Source: Mantamonas sphyraenae
Taxonomy: Eukaryota > CRuMs > Mantamonadidae
Length of the DNA: 64,000 nt
Assembly (NCBI GenBank): GCA_026936335.1
Contig: JAPMXV010000020.1
Location: forward strand, 124,001-188,000
Direction of reading: 5' to 3'
Position 1 is the first letter of the stretch; every line of letters starts with the position of its first letter. This document shows positions 11,994 through 22,405 of the stretch, piece after piece. Below the pieces are notes generated by a model. The model made no database searches. It was not told the DNA's origin and saw only the letters and a program-made list of their open reading frames with translations. Made by a program: the position numbers and the translations under genes.

Positions 11994-12107
11994 TGGGCAC
12001 GGGATGATGGGATTGGTGAGGAAGGTGACAAAAAAGGTGAAAAGGGGGGAGAATGGAACTGCGGGTCGTGGCGACGTGTGCGCGAGCGACGCAAACCACA
12101 AAGTGCG
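11994..12107. promoter_or_regulatory. Divergent promoter region between PSF2 and the coiled-coil gene
   Basis: These 114 bp separate the ATG of PSF2 (minus) from the ATG of the gene at 12108 (plus) and must hold both 5' UTRs and core promoters. It contains a purine-rich plus-strand stretch (AAAAAAGGTGAAAAGGGGGGA-like). I see no TATA box. Confidence 0.5.
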
Positions 12108-14303
12108 ATGAGCAACAGCAGTGCGGCCAAGGAGAGCACAGAAAACACCGCTGTGGAGAATCAAGAGGTGGATTCGCCCATGACACGGGAGCCAAAGCTG
12201 GCATCGTCATCATCGTCATCGTCGTCGTCGTCGGGCAAGACGGGAGCGAAGAACGAGGATGAAGCGGCGGCAACGGCCACGTCAAAACGCAGCGAGAGCG
12301 GGGCAAGCAGCAGCGGCGAAAGCAAGAGCACAAGCACAGATACAAAAAAGGGAGAGAAGAGCTCAGAGACGAGAGAGACACAGGATGGGAAGGAGGCAAG
12401 GAGCAAGGAAAGCGCAAAACACGAGGCGAGGGCAACCGACTCGCCCAAGGTGCCGCAAGAAGCGGCCGCGCCACAGGACGATGACTCGGACGAGGAGCAA
12501 GAGACGCCCCCACGAGAGGACACATCAAACAAGGAGAGTGGAGGTGCAAAGAAGACCAATGAGAAGGACAGCACAGGGAGCGGGGGCTCGAAAGAGCAGA
12601 ACGCAACGGACAAATCGGCGGCCGGGGCGAGCTCGAACTCGAGTGCAGTGAAGGCAGGGGAGGAGGAGGAGGAGGAGGCAGACGACGCATCCACGAAAGC
12701 GCAAGGCGAACGTGCACACGGGGACAACGTGCATGTGGTCGAAATGGGCGCAGAGGAAGACGGGGCACGGGCAAAGCAGAAGGGCCAAGAGTGGGAGGAA
12801 GAAGAGGAGGGCAACGACAACGACGACGACGACGACGCCGCCGCATATGCACAGCACCTGGAACACAAGGAGGATGAAGAGGATGAAGAGGAAGGAGAAG
12901 ATGAGGAGGAGAGACAGGATGCGGCACACGTGTACGGAGAGTACGAGGAGGAGGAGGACGAGGAGGATGAATCGGATGAGGACGAGGAGCTGGAACGGCG
13001 CAAACAGAGCATCTTTGGAACACCTGCGCAGGGATTCGGAGCACATCGTGGGCAACAGGGGGCACCGAGTGCACTGATGGCCGGGGAGGATGCACAGGAC
13101 GTGAGCTACATCAACAAACTGGTGGAAACGACGCCGCGGATGAAACTGGGTGGCCTTGAGCGCATGGAACCAACCACGGGCCAGCGCATGATGGCATCGA
13201 ACGGAGCACGCTCTGCAGCGGGACACACGTCGGCACGAGGAGGAGGAGGGGGAGGAGCACGTGAGCCGGAGTTTCTGTTGCCGGCGGAAAAGATGGACGA
13301 GCGGCTGCTGTTGTCGCCGCTTGCATTGAAGCCCGTGTCGCCGTTTCTGGAAAAGCAGCGTGCGGACGAAAGGAGGCGACGTGCGGCCGAGTCGCAGCGA
13401 CACACGTCGCATGGACGCACACACGTGGGCAAACTGCCGTTTCCGCGGCCCACGGAAGGATCGACGTCGGCGGGGGCGGGAACAGGGGCAGGGGCCAAGA
13501 AGAAGGGGAAGAAGAAGAAGAAGAAGAAGACAGGGACGGCCGGGGATGGTGCAAGCAAGAGGAAGGGTGGGGCGGTGGCACGTGGCAGCATGGCACGCAC
13601 ACACACAAGCGGACCGGGCATCGGCAGTGGACAGGTGTCGCCACGCACGGCGAAACTGACGGCACACAACAAACGACGGGGCGTATCTGCGTCGAGCAGC
13701 CGGTCGGGTGCGTCGCCGCCGCGTACGAGCGCAGGCGCAGGAGCGGTGGCGGAAGGCAGGGCCATGCGCCAAAAGGTGGCCAAGCGCAGGCGGGAGCAAA
13801 GGGAACAGTGGAAGCAAAAGACAAAGCGCAATCCTTTCCAGGTGGATCTGGTGGCGGAGGCGGAGCGGATCGAGGAGGAGATGCGTGTGCGGGACGCGGA
13901 ACGCACACGCAGGCGAAAGATGATCGAACAGCGGAAGCGACAGGTGCAGAACGACATCATCCTGAAAGCCATCGAGGAAAACTCGGCGGTGGAGTTTGTG
14001 CGCCAGCAGAAGCGGATGATGATGGAGGAGGAGCGGCAGATCAAAGCACAAATCCTGGAGGAGCGCACCTCGCTGCCCATCCGCAGGAAGCAGGCTCGCC
14101 TCGAACGTGAGCGTCAGGAATTGCAGGAGAAGCGGGCACAGAAGGAGGAGCGCAACCGCTTGCGACAGGAGCGCATCCGCATGGCCAAACAGCGAAAACC
14201 AGGCATTGCTGCAACGCATCACTCCAAACGCGAGACACACGCAGAGTTTCTCAAGCGACTGGAGGAGGAACGAGACGAAGCCAGTGGCATCCACCACGGG
14301 TGA
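12108..14303 (+). CDS. Acidic protein with C-terminal Arg/Lys/Glu coiled coil, function unknown
   Basis: Single-exon ORF of 731 residues; I place the start at the ATG opening MSNSSAAKES just outside the divergent promoter. Residues 1-300 are Ser/Lys/Glu-rich, then almost pure Asp/Glu. The middle has short ordered-looking motifs (SIFGTPAQGFGAH, VSYINKLVETTPRMKLGG, PAEKMDERLLLSPLALKP) and a poly-Lys run near residue 467. The last 190 residues form a long charged helix starting NPFQVDLVAEAERIEEE and ending GIHHG. I do not recognise a family; the pattern is common in microtubule-associated or RNA-processing proteins. An antisense ORF of 590 codons covers it and is a composition shadow. It converges with the next gene, 57 bp between stops. 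Confidence 0.7.
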   Translation: MSNSSAAKESTENTAVENQEVDSPMTREPKLASSSSSSSSSSGKTGAKNEDEAAATATSKRSESGASSSGESKSTSTDTKKGEKSSETRETQDGKEARSKESAKHEARATDSPKVPQEAAAPQDDDSDEEQETPPREDTSNKESGGAKKTNEKDSTGSGGSKEQNATDKSAAGASSNSSAVKAGEEEEEEADDASTKAQGERAHGDNVHVVEMGAEEDGARAKQKGQEWEEEEEGNDNDDDDDAAAYAQHLEHKEDEEDEEEGEDEEERQDAAHVYGEYEEEEDEEDESDEDEELERRKQSIFGTPAQGFGAHRGQQGAPSALMAGEDAQDVSYINKLVETTPRMKLGGLERMEPTTGQRMMASNGARSAAGHTSARGGGGGGAREPEFLLPAEKMDERLLLSPLALKPVSPFLEKQRADERRRRAAESQRHTSHGRTHVGKLPFPRPTEGSTSAGAGTGAGAKKKGKKKKKKKTGTAGDGASKRKGGAVARGSMARTHTSGPGIGSGQVSPRTAKLTAHNKRRGVSASSSRSGASPPRTSAGAGAVAEGRAMRQKVAKRRREQREQWKQKTKRNPFQVDLVAEAERIEEEMRVRDAERTRRRKMIEQRKRQVQNDIILKAIEENSAVEFVRQQKRMMMEEERQIKAQILEERTSLPIRRKQARLERERQELQEKRAQKEERNRLRQERIRMAKQRKPGIAATHHSKRETHAEFLKRLEEERDEASGIHHG

Positions 14304-14360
14304 TGAGAAGAGAGAGTGGGAGGAGCTGCAATGCTTGGAAAATGGATGCCATGATGTTTT

Positions 14361-16553
14361 TCATGATGACGATGATGATGACGAGTCCGACGCCCAGGCC
14401 ACGTCTCGGCCACCAGGGGTCAATGTCACGTCAAAGGTGAAACCGTCGTCGTCGCTGCTGTCACTCTCGTCCAGTATGGCCCGTCTTGTGGCTTCTTGAC
14501 GCCGTTCGACTTCGCGTCGCACCGAATCGTGGACAGAGCGTGCGGACGACGACGATGCGTGCTTGTCTGTGTCTGAGCCGCCTCTTTCTCGACCACCAGA
14601 CGAGGACACGTGGCCACTCTGCATCATGTGTCCACGTGACACACGTTGGCGTCGTGGTGTGCGTTTGCCTGCTGATGCTGACGATGACGACGATGAAGAG
14701 GAGGAGGAGGATGTGGTCTTACGTCTCTCCTTGCTGCTGCTGGTGATGCGCACGTCGTCGTAGGCAGACAGGTTGAGATCAAGGAATTGGGCGGTGACCC
14801 GGTTGGCTTCCACCTCGGGAGCCAAGCCGAGCATTTGCCGAGCCTCCTGGCGCAGATCCTGGAGCACCTCTTCGATGGTGGTGAAGTATTCGTTCTGCAG
14901 CTGGATGAGTTGGAGCTGTGTCTGACGAGCATCCATGCGCCGTTCAAATATGAGCAGGGTGTGGTGTTGAAACTCCAGCGAGGTGCGATCCAGGCCCTCG
15001 ATGGCATCCTGCACCGTGTCACGTAGCCGTTCTTGGAATTGGTTGCGTGTCCACTGCATGCCATGCATGAACGACGAGGCCTGCAGCGCACGCGTCTTCA
15101 TGTCTGCCTTGGGTCCTCCCTCCTCCTCCACGTACTCCATCACATCCTGCAATGCACCCTTCAGCTTGGCATTCTCCACCTCCAGTCGTGCCATCTCTTC
15201 GCTGAGCCATTCGATACGTTTGCGATCACCGCCGCCACCGCCACCGCCGCCGTCCAACTCGCGACGGCCTTTGCCAGTGCCCTTTGCCGCCTGACTGTCC
15301 CGCAGCTTGCGCTTCAGGTACGTGTACTCGCCTGCCTTGACGACGGATTGGTAGGGCACTCTGTGGTTGAGCTGCCTCCGCAACTCCTTGTTCTCCTTGG
15401 TCAGCTTTGCGCGCAGGCGCTTCTCCACCTTTTTCTCCCGTTTCTCGTACTTTGTGTTGAGTTTGTACAGCAGATCCTTAAACACACGCAGGGGCACGTC
15501 CGGGAGCACCTCTTCGCGAAACTCACGGATGGTGCTCACCGCCGAACGCGGCACCCAGTACCGCCACTCCGAGGCAGCACGCGGCGTGGCTGGCCCCACA
15601 CGTCCACCCACCGCCTGGCCGTCGTCTTCCATCGACAGAGTGTCCAAGAATGTCAGTCCTTCGTCGTAGTCGTGGTACAACTCGGCAAAGCGGCGGTACT
15701 CGGGCACACTGGCCAGGATTTGCAGCAGCCTCGCGTTGTCCGCCTGCAGCTGCCGTGCAAGCGACCTCTGCTCCTGCTGCTCTGCACGCAGGGTGTCCAT
15801 GAGCTCTGCGTCGCGTTGCATGGCTTCCACTTGTTGCGAGAGGGCATGCACGCGCGCACGCAGCTCTCGCTTTTCGTCGTGAGCTGCACGGTACTCCTGC
15901 TGGTATTGTTCGGTGACCTCAGACAGCCGTTCCAAATCCTGCGACTGTGCTTGCAACTGTGCGTCCTTGACCGCCTGTGTGGCTTGGATATCAAGCACGT
16001 TGCGATATGTGCTCTGCAACACCTCGTCCTTCTCCGCCTGCACCTGTGCCAGCTGCTCACGCACAAAGTCCAGTTGCTTCTGCACCGCAAGGTGTGCTGC
16101 TTGTGCCTCCTCTGTGTGTCGTTTCTCCTCCACAAACTGCTGGCCCACAAACTCCAGCGATTGCTGAACCAGGCCGCGCTGCTCCCGCTCGTGCGCCAGC
16201 TGCTCCTCCGTCAGCGCCAGCCTGTCTCCCAACTCGGTCACCAGCATGCCCAGACGCCTGTTTTCTGCCCTCCATTTGCTGGTTTCCGTCTGTGTGGGTG
16301 TGACCGCGGCAGGAAGGGTTTTTCCAGTGTCAGCAGCGCAAACAAGATGGCGCACCACCAACGGCTACGACTTGCACACACGTACCGCACTCTGCGACAG
16401 GGCATTCGCACGCAAGGCACTGATTTCCTGCCGAGCTTCGCTCAGCTCCTGTTCCGCCTGTTTCCAAAGCTTGTGTGCACGCACGACTTTGTCCTCATAC
16501 TCTGCGTGCAGGTCTTCGGCCTTCATTTTCGCTGCTGCCGGGGATGTCATCAT
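14361..16553 (-). CDS. Coiled-coil protein, function unknown
   Basis: Two exons, 16553-16386 and 16289-14361, joined in phase across a 96-bp GTACGT..CAG intron; 698 residues. Exon 1 begins MMTSPAAAKMKAEDLHAEYE. The first 230 residues are long amphipathic helices (for example EVTEQYQQEYRAAHDEKREL). A more globular centre reads YRRFAELYHDYDEGLTFLD and WRYWVPRSAVSTIREFREEV. Further helices follow, including an RTSLEFQHHTLLIFERRMDA block, and the tail is Ser-rich with a basic patch. I do not recognise the family; the ciliary neighbours (CFAP52) make a cytoskeletal or centrosomal role possible. The ATG at 16553 overlaps the TGA of the upstream gene as ATGA; a second ATG follows at 16550. Confidence 0.72.
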
Positions 16554-17982
16554 CTCTCCTCTTCCTTGTCCCCTTCCACGTCGTCGCTCGCTACCGGTGG
16601 TGTTGATGTGCGCACTATGCTGGTGCTTGTGTTGGTTGTGGTCGAGCTGCTGGTGGTTGTCGTTGTCGTCACACCCAGCGTGGATGTCGTCGTGGTTGTT
16701 GTTGTCGTGGTTGGCTTGCGTTCGTTGGCGTCCTCCTCCTCTTCACCCTCTTTCCTCTTTCCCTTCTCCTGGCCCTGTTTGCCCGATGTGTCCTTCTTGC
16801 TGCTGCTGTCGTCGTCCCCTTTGGGGTCATCATTGCCTGCGTCGTTGCCCTTCTCCTTCGCGGCGTCCTTGCCAACCGAGTGGGCGCCACTGCTGCCCAT
16901 CTGGTGCAGGATGGACAGCTGCTTCTTGAGGGCTTTGATTTGCCGCTTGCTCTTCACGTCCTGCTTGGGTTCAAACACAAGCGGCACGTCGGGCTGTGCG
17001 GCACGGTGACCAATCAGCGAACAGCCGTCCTGCAACTCGTCGCCGTGGCCATACTCTGCGCCACAGCACGTCCACACGTCCGTGGCGTCGGTGTCGGCCA
17101 TGAGACGTGGCTTCTTGTGGCCTGTGTGGTGCATGACGGAACACTCTGCCGTGCGGTTGAACATCATCGCAAATCGTTCCTGACAACGCTCGCAGGTGCG
17201 ATACACGCGCTGCAGCTCGTCGTGCTTCGTCAAATGGTTGGTGTAGTCAAAGCCCTGCACACCCAGCTTGGCCTGCTTGGCCTTTTCCATGATGACGAGG
17301 TCCATGCCTTCCTTGAGCTCCTCCAATTCGGTGAGCACCTGGCCCTCCATGGCGTCGTACAGGACGTACTTGTCCCAGTTTGCGTAGCTGCCGGTCAGCT
17401 TGCGCACTGCAATCTTGAGTTGTCCTCAAACGTGGTCTGGCTGCGCCTGTCCACCACCAGCGTCATGTGCCCCGGTTGCAGTCGTCCCTCGCTGTCCACG
17501 CGTGCGTGCTCGCCCGCGTACTCGTACAGATTCAGCACCAGTGTGGTCTTTGGACGCGACCGTTTGCTGGCACTCAGGTCGGGCTTGAACGTGGCTTCCG
17601 ACCCGCTCGTTTGCTCCGAGCCCCCACCACCACCATCCGCGCTGCCTGTGCTCTTGCGCGTTGCGCTCAGACGCTCAATCGACGCACTCAGGTTCTTGCG
17701 CTTGAGTTTGAGCTTGCCCACCGCCTTGACAGCAGCCACCTCGGGGCTTTGGGTCACCGATGGGGTGGTGCGTGGTGCACTGAGTCGAGCCACCGCCTGA
17801 TCGATTGCAGCTTGACTCACCTTGGCCGCTTTTCGCTTGCGCTTGGCTGCTGCTTCTGCCTCGCCCTCCGCCGTGGCCGCAGCATCCTGTTTCTTCTCTG
17901 GCACTTTGTACAATCGGCTCACTGCCTGCTCTTGCTGCTCCTTGGTCAGTTTGATGCCTCCGCCGGCCGACGGCGCCACCAT
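16550..17982 (-). CDS. C-terminal part of a zinc-motif protein, frame-broken near 17,419
   Basis: Two ORFs meet near 17,419: one reads RRSQTTFEDNS then runs into a stop, the other continues KIAVRKLTGSYANWDKYV. A single-base change joins them without an intron. The C-terminal ORF has a CxxC (CERCQERF), an ECSVMHHTG motif, then VWTCCGAEYG and DGCSLIGH, an ordered Cys/His set that looks like a structural zinc site resembling CHORD-type spacing. The end is Lys/Glu-rich with a Thr-rich stretch. The N-terminal ORF contains short motifs of one type (AVSRLYKVPEKK, AVARLSAPRTTP, SIERLSATRKST). I think this is the 3' part of the gene whose 5' part lies at 17946-19484, broken again near 17,990. Function unknown. 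The stop overlaps the next gene's start. Confidence 0.6.
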
Positions 17983-19484
17983 CGCGGCCGCCTTGCCTTT
18001 GCCTCTTTTTCCTCGCGCTCTCGCTCCTCCGCAATGTGTGCATTCGTCTTTGCCAGCCGATCGGCCACCCGTTTGCCGTTGCGTTTGGTGCTGCGACGTG
18101 GCGATCCCGATGCAGACGCCACCGACGACGACGAGGCGTAGCCGCTCTTGCCGCCGCCTCGTGCTTTCTTCCCTGCTGCCGTCTTTTTGCGACTGCCCCG
18201 CTTGGTGTCACGTTCACGTGCTCGTCGCCCACTCGAGCTGCCAGCATCGCCGGAAGTACGTGCAGGCGAGGGCAAAGGACGTGACAATTCCTGTACCATG
18301 GCTTCCTGACGCTTGCGTTGGCGTCGGCTCTTGCTGCTCTTGCTGCTGCGCCCCTTGCGTGGGCTGCCACTTCGGCTGCGGCTTCGACTCCTGCTCCTGC
18401 CCTCCCTCAACTTCTTCACCCGCTTGCTCTTGGCGGCCCCACGTCCACGTGTGTTGTTGTTGTTGCTGCTGCTGCTGCGCTTGCCACGTTTGCGGGTACT
18501 GTTGGTGGACCTTCGTGACGAGGTCGACCTTCGTGACGAGGTCGATCTGGCTGTGGCCAACCCATCGCTCGCCGTCCGCTTCTTCTTGCGTCGTCCCAAA
18601 TAATCGTCCTGCAAATGCATGCGGGGCTTCAACACCAGCGACTCCTCAGACACCCGTGGCTGCAGTCCCATCTGCCGCATGTTCTTCAGGATCACTCGCT
18701 TCTGTGCTGCACTGATGTGCGGGTCCTCCAACGCGTTGTACTGAAAGTCTGGCACCATGGGCGGGTCCTTGTACGGCGTCGTCCCACTGCCCGAGTCGCT
18801 GCTACGTGTGGCTCCTGCGATCGCCGGGAACCGTGTCCGTGGCGACCCTCCATCCACTCCCTGTGGTTGCCATCCCTCTTCAGCCTCGCTGTCACTCATG
18901 GGAAGACTCTTGGGCCGCTGTGTGGGTGGGTGTGAGTGAGCGTGTGGCCGTGTGTGTGGACGTATGCGGGGCGAAAACACCCTCGAAACGGCTCAACGGC
19001 CCAATTTGACACGCAACAACCCACTCACCTCGCTGAGCCGATTCATGGCTGCCTGCTGCCTGCGTTGAGACGCCTTCTTGGCGCTGTTGTCCCCGCGCTG
19101 CTTCTTGACCTTGGCCTTCCCTTTGCTGCCCTTGCCCTTGCTGGTCTTTGCCTTGCTGCTGCGTTTGCGGCGAGGTGAGGCTCGGCCTTCGCTCTCGCTG
19201 TCCGACACCATTTTGGCCGCAGAGCGCAGATGCGGTGTCACAGGACTCGACGGCAATTCTTCGTCTGCCTGAGCCGTGCCCTGCAAAGCCTTGTCCGCTG
19301 TGCTGTTCGCTGGAGCCACTTGCGGCTGTTTGCCAGATTTGTCCCCCTTCTCCTCATTCCCGTGGTCAGCATTCACATCCTGCTGCTGCCCCGCAGCGGG
19401 CTGGTTCTGCTCCGGTGCATCGACACTGTCGGATGTGTCGTGCATGCGGGCCCCGCGGTCATCAAGAAGATCAAGGGACGACAT
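17946..19484 (-). CDS. N-terminal part of the same (probably single) basic, Ser/Arg-rich protein
   Basis: Exon 1 is 19484-19029 and exon 2 starts at 18917, joined in phase across a 111-bp GTGAGT..CAG intron. It is very basic: Lys/Ser/Arg tracts, an RS-dipeptide run, and two tandem RSTSSRRSTSSRR-like units. Ordered-looking pieces are DPPMVPDFQYNALEDPHIS and AAQKRVILKNMRQMGLQPR. It ends in a charged helix, RVADRLAKTNAHIAEERERE. In its own frame it stops at 17946, but shifting one base near 17,990 continues into AAAMVAPSAGGGIKLTKEQQ of the downstream ORF, so I treat the two as one gene spanning 16550-19484. It also carries NRLSERPKS across the splice junction and ADRLAKTNA, similar to the motifs further along. 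Function unknown. Confidence 0.6.
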
Positions 19485-19535
19485 GTGGGTTGGTGGGATG
19501 TGCGCAAGCGTGGTTCATGGATTCCATTCGTCCCT

Positions 19536-21507
19536 TCATGCGCAGCTCCAGTGCATGATGGATCCGTCATCACCCACACTGACCATCCCACGTGCGTCGT
19601 CGACAAAGGCAACGTCTGTGACGGTGGACGAGTGGCCGTGTGACGAAGCAACCAGGGAAAAGCCACTCTTGGCATCGACGGCGTACTGTGCAACCATTCC
19701 CGTGCGACTTCCGACGGCAACGAGCCCGCCCTGTGGGGCCATGCAGACACAGGTGATCTCACCGACCTCGTGGGCTACCTTGTGCGACAGATGGTCGTCA
19801 GCAAGGGCGGCATCCGAGGCAAACACGCGCAGATAGCCATCCTGGGTGGCACACACAAATGTGATCACCTTGTGGCTTGTCCACAACACATCCACATCGT
19901 TGACAGCGCCCGTGGATGCTTCCCACTCGCCCAGTTTCTTTTCGTTCTTCAGGTCAAACAGCATCGCTGTGCGGTCGTCGCTGCACGTGAGTGCCAACGC
20001 ATCGTCCCACAGGAAACGCACCCGATTGACACGCGACGCATGGTCAGCAAAGTGAACCATCAGCGCCTGCGAGCTTGCGTCCCACAGCCGGACGCTTCCG
20101 TCGCCGCCGCCGCTGAGCAGCATCTTGCGGTTGTCGCTGACGGCAATGGCCGACACGCCGTTGCTGCGTGCCACATTGTCCATGTGCCACAGCAGCTGGT
20201 TGCTTTCGTTGTGGCACGTCACCGTGCCGTTGGCCCAGCCTGCAATCAGGACTCCATCAAACAGGGCCACAGCCGACGCCACACCGGCGTCCTTGACACG
20301 CACCAGCGTGCTTACATTGCCATGGCCATCCCAAACCCTAAGAGTGCCATCGGCACCGCTGGAGGCGCATTGCTGGCCATCCACACCCAATGAAAGCACA
20401 GGGCCGCTGTGAGCTTGCATCAGCAACTCACCATCGCCCGACTGCACACCTTCCACAGACGAAAGAACCATCTGACCAAGATCGGTGGCCATCAGAAGCA
20501 TGTTTGTGTCCACGGTGGCCATGAGCGAGGTCGATGTCACAGCACCTTCCACTTGCAAGGCGGCAGCCACTTCCAGCGAGTCTCCCTCGCCCACCAGCAG
20601 TGACACAGAGCCATCCTTGCACCCAACCAGCAGATTGAGGTCAAAGGTGTCGTCCAGTTGTGGCATCACAGCCATGCTGCACACAGACGCCCCCACGCTG
20701 ACGTGGCCTTTCAGTATGGCCGTGCGCAGCAGCACACACAGCACGTCTGACGTCTGTGTGCCCGCGTACACATACCTGCCCTTGGGTTCAAACTCGATGG
20801 CTGTGTACGCGCGCGTTATCTTGCCTGTGTTGGCCGTCTCGACCTGCAGCTGGCCGCTTTGTGGATCAAACGTCCACAACTGCAGCGAGGAACCGCCTGT
20901 GGCAAACAGGTACTGTGTGGTGATCTTTCCCTTTGCGTCCTGTTTGCATCCCTGGGCCCACGTGGCACACTGCAGGTTCTGTAGGTTCTGATTGGCCACC
21001 GAGCTGCAGATCAGCCCGCTGGCCAGTTCCCACACAAAGAGGCGGCCATCTAGACCCACCGACAGCAGGAAGCGTTCGTCGTGTGAAATGGCCAACAAGG
21101 AAACACCCTCGTCGTGTTCCTCCAGCCTGTGAGGGTGTGAGCAAGGGGAAACGCGCGGGGTTGTGCGGGACACGGACAACGGTCGGCTTCATCGTGGCGG
21201 GCAGGGGCGTGACTCACCTGTGCAGCAGTTGACCCGACTCCAAATCCCACACCACCACATCCAACGCCCCACTGACAACGAATTTCCCCGATGCACTGAC
21301 TGCCAGCGCAGACACGCCCTGTGGCGCCGAGTCGTCAAAGAGCAAAACCGAGTCGCTGGGGTCATCCACAGCCGTCACCGTCACCGCCTTTCCCGAGCAT
21401 GCAACCACATGTGTGCCATTTGGATGCAGATGCACCCCGTTGGCAACCGAGCCGGAGAAGCCCGTCGCCCGGGACAACTGCAAGCTGGACAGTGAGGAGG
21501 AGCTCAT
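19536..21507 (-). CDS. CFAP52: Cilia- and flagella-associated protein 52 (WDR16)
   Basis: CFAP52 is a WD40 microtubule inner protein of the ciliary axoneme. Exons 21507-21218 and 21126-19536 join within an Arg codon across a 91-bp GTGAGT..CAG intron; 626 residues, close to the usual 620. The N-terminus has the family's order: a TGFSGSVANGVHLHPNG block, then the first WD repeats. Later repeats include MLLSGGGDGSVRLWD, and the C-terminus reads GHSSTVTDVAFVDD then SVGDDGSIMHW. About a dozen WD repeats fit a double propeller. It lies 51 bp downstream of its neighbour's ATG. Confidence 0.9.
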
Positions 21508-21628
21508 GTGCAGTGGAATTTTGTTGCTTCGTTCATCGCATGGTGCTCGGTCGATGCCAGGGCGAGACGAAATGTGTCATCGCAGAGTGGAATGTGGTTT
21601 GCATGGGTGATCGACGTCATGGCGAGTG

Positions 21629-21652
21629 CGTGTGTGTGTGTGTGGGGGGGGG
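21629..21652 (+). repeat. GT dinucleotide run ending in nine G
   Basis: In the 282-bp spacer between the CFAP52 start and the SelK-like gene stop, a TG run leads directly into a run of nine G. I see no other feature in that spacer. Confidence 0.85.
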
Positions 21653-21789
21653 TGGACCGGCGGATGCGAGGCAATGTTGCTCTCTAGCATCCGCTGTGAA
21701 AACACAAAGGCAATGTGAGCACATGGAAAGGAAAGCACGACGACTAAAGAAACACCGAGGGCTCAAGCATGGGCAACATACCCTCTGGA

Positions 21790-22305
21790 TCAGGCGGAAG
21801 GAGGCGGTTTCGGCAAATCATCAATGGTCTGAATCCTGCCGCCGGCGCGCTGGCCTCCTGCGCTGCGCCCTGTTCCGAATGAACTGCTGCCACCGGCCTC
21901 AGCACTCTGCAAACACCAGCGACAGAAAAGGGAGATGGGGTCAGCATTCAGCAATGAGGAGTGGTCACAGAGACAAGGCTGGAAGGCTGGCGGAAAACGC
22001 ACAGGATTCCAGCACACGCCCACCGCAATGGCCAGAGTGACAACAAGGAGACCGCGGGTGCCAAAGAACATGAGGGCGACAAAGTAAGCCATGCCCAAGT
22101 GGAGGAAGCTGACGGGGCTGCCAAACAGGCGCAGGGTGCCTGCTTCCCTGTCGAGGGCATCCATCATCCTCGAGGAGGAAGAAGAGGTGGAGGAGGAGGA
22201 GGTGGAGGAGGTGGATTGGGCTTCAAGGTCGCCCGTAAATGAGGCCTTGCCACCCTTTGACGGGGCAGGGTCGCGGACGATTTCGCCGTTGACAATGCGT
22301 GTCAT
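21790..22305 (-). CDS. Small single-pass membrane protein, selenoprotein K-like
   Basis: SelK proteins are ER membrane proteins with one transmembrane helix and a Gly/Arg/Pro-rich cytosolic tail, active in ER-associated degradation. Here the start MTRIVNGEIV resembles the SelK opening (MVYxSNGQV). A Ser-rich insert is followed by a hydrophobic helix (SFLHLGMAYFVALMFF), then a Gly/Arg-rich tail, GGQRAGGRIQTIDDL, and PPP near the end. An intron of about 111 bp ends at 21907 with GTTTGCAG; its donor is GTGTGC (from 22017) or GTGGGC (from 22023), both in phase. The protein is about 134 residues. It ends at a TGA; I saw no SECIS-like ATGA core downstream, so this looks like a form without selenocysteine. 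Confidence 0.6.
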   Translation of the reverse strand: MTRIVNGEIVRDPAPSKGGKASFTGDLEAQSTSSTSSSSTSSSSSRMMDALDREAGTLRLFGSPVSFLHLGMAYFVALMFFGTRGLLVVTLAIAVGVCWNPVRFPPAFQPCLCDHSSLLNADPISLFCRWCLQSAEAGGSSSFGTGRSAGGQRAGGRIQTIDDLPKPPPSA

Positions 22306-22405
22306 GTGTGTGGGTTACAGTAGCTGCGCGGTGGCAACCACACCGGCATTCTCAAGGACCTCGGCATCCCCCCCCCAACCCCCCCACCCCCCATTTCCAG
22401 GGACG
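22306..22405. promoter_or_regulatory. Divergent promoter region with long C-runs
   Basis: This 100-bp region lies between the ATGs of the SelK-like gene (minus) and the G3BP-like gene (plus). At 22368-22392 it has three C-runs of 6-9 separated by one or two bases, so the minus strand is G-rich just upstream of the minus-strand ATG. In-frame ATGs upstream of 22406 exist, but their peptide has no family resemblance. Confidence 0.5.

Noticed and set aside
12525-14297. 590-codon minus-strand ORF opposite the acidic coiled-coil gene
   Set aside because: Leu/Arg/His-rich translation is the expected antisense of Glu/Lys/Arg codons; no domain and no promoter space.
21780-21792. TGA at the end of the SelK-like gene as a selenocysteine codon
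   Set aside because: Reading through adds only eight residues with no SelK-like end, and I could not see an ATGA-type SECIS core in the following 150 bases.
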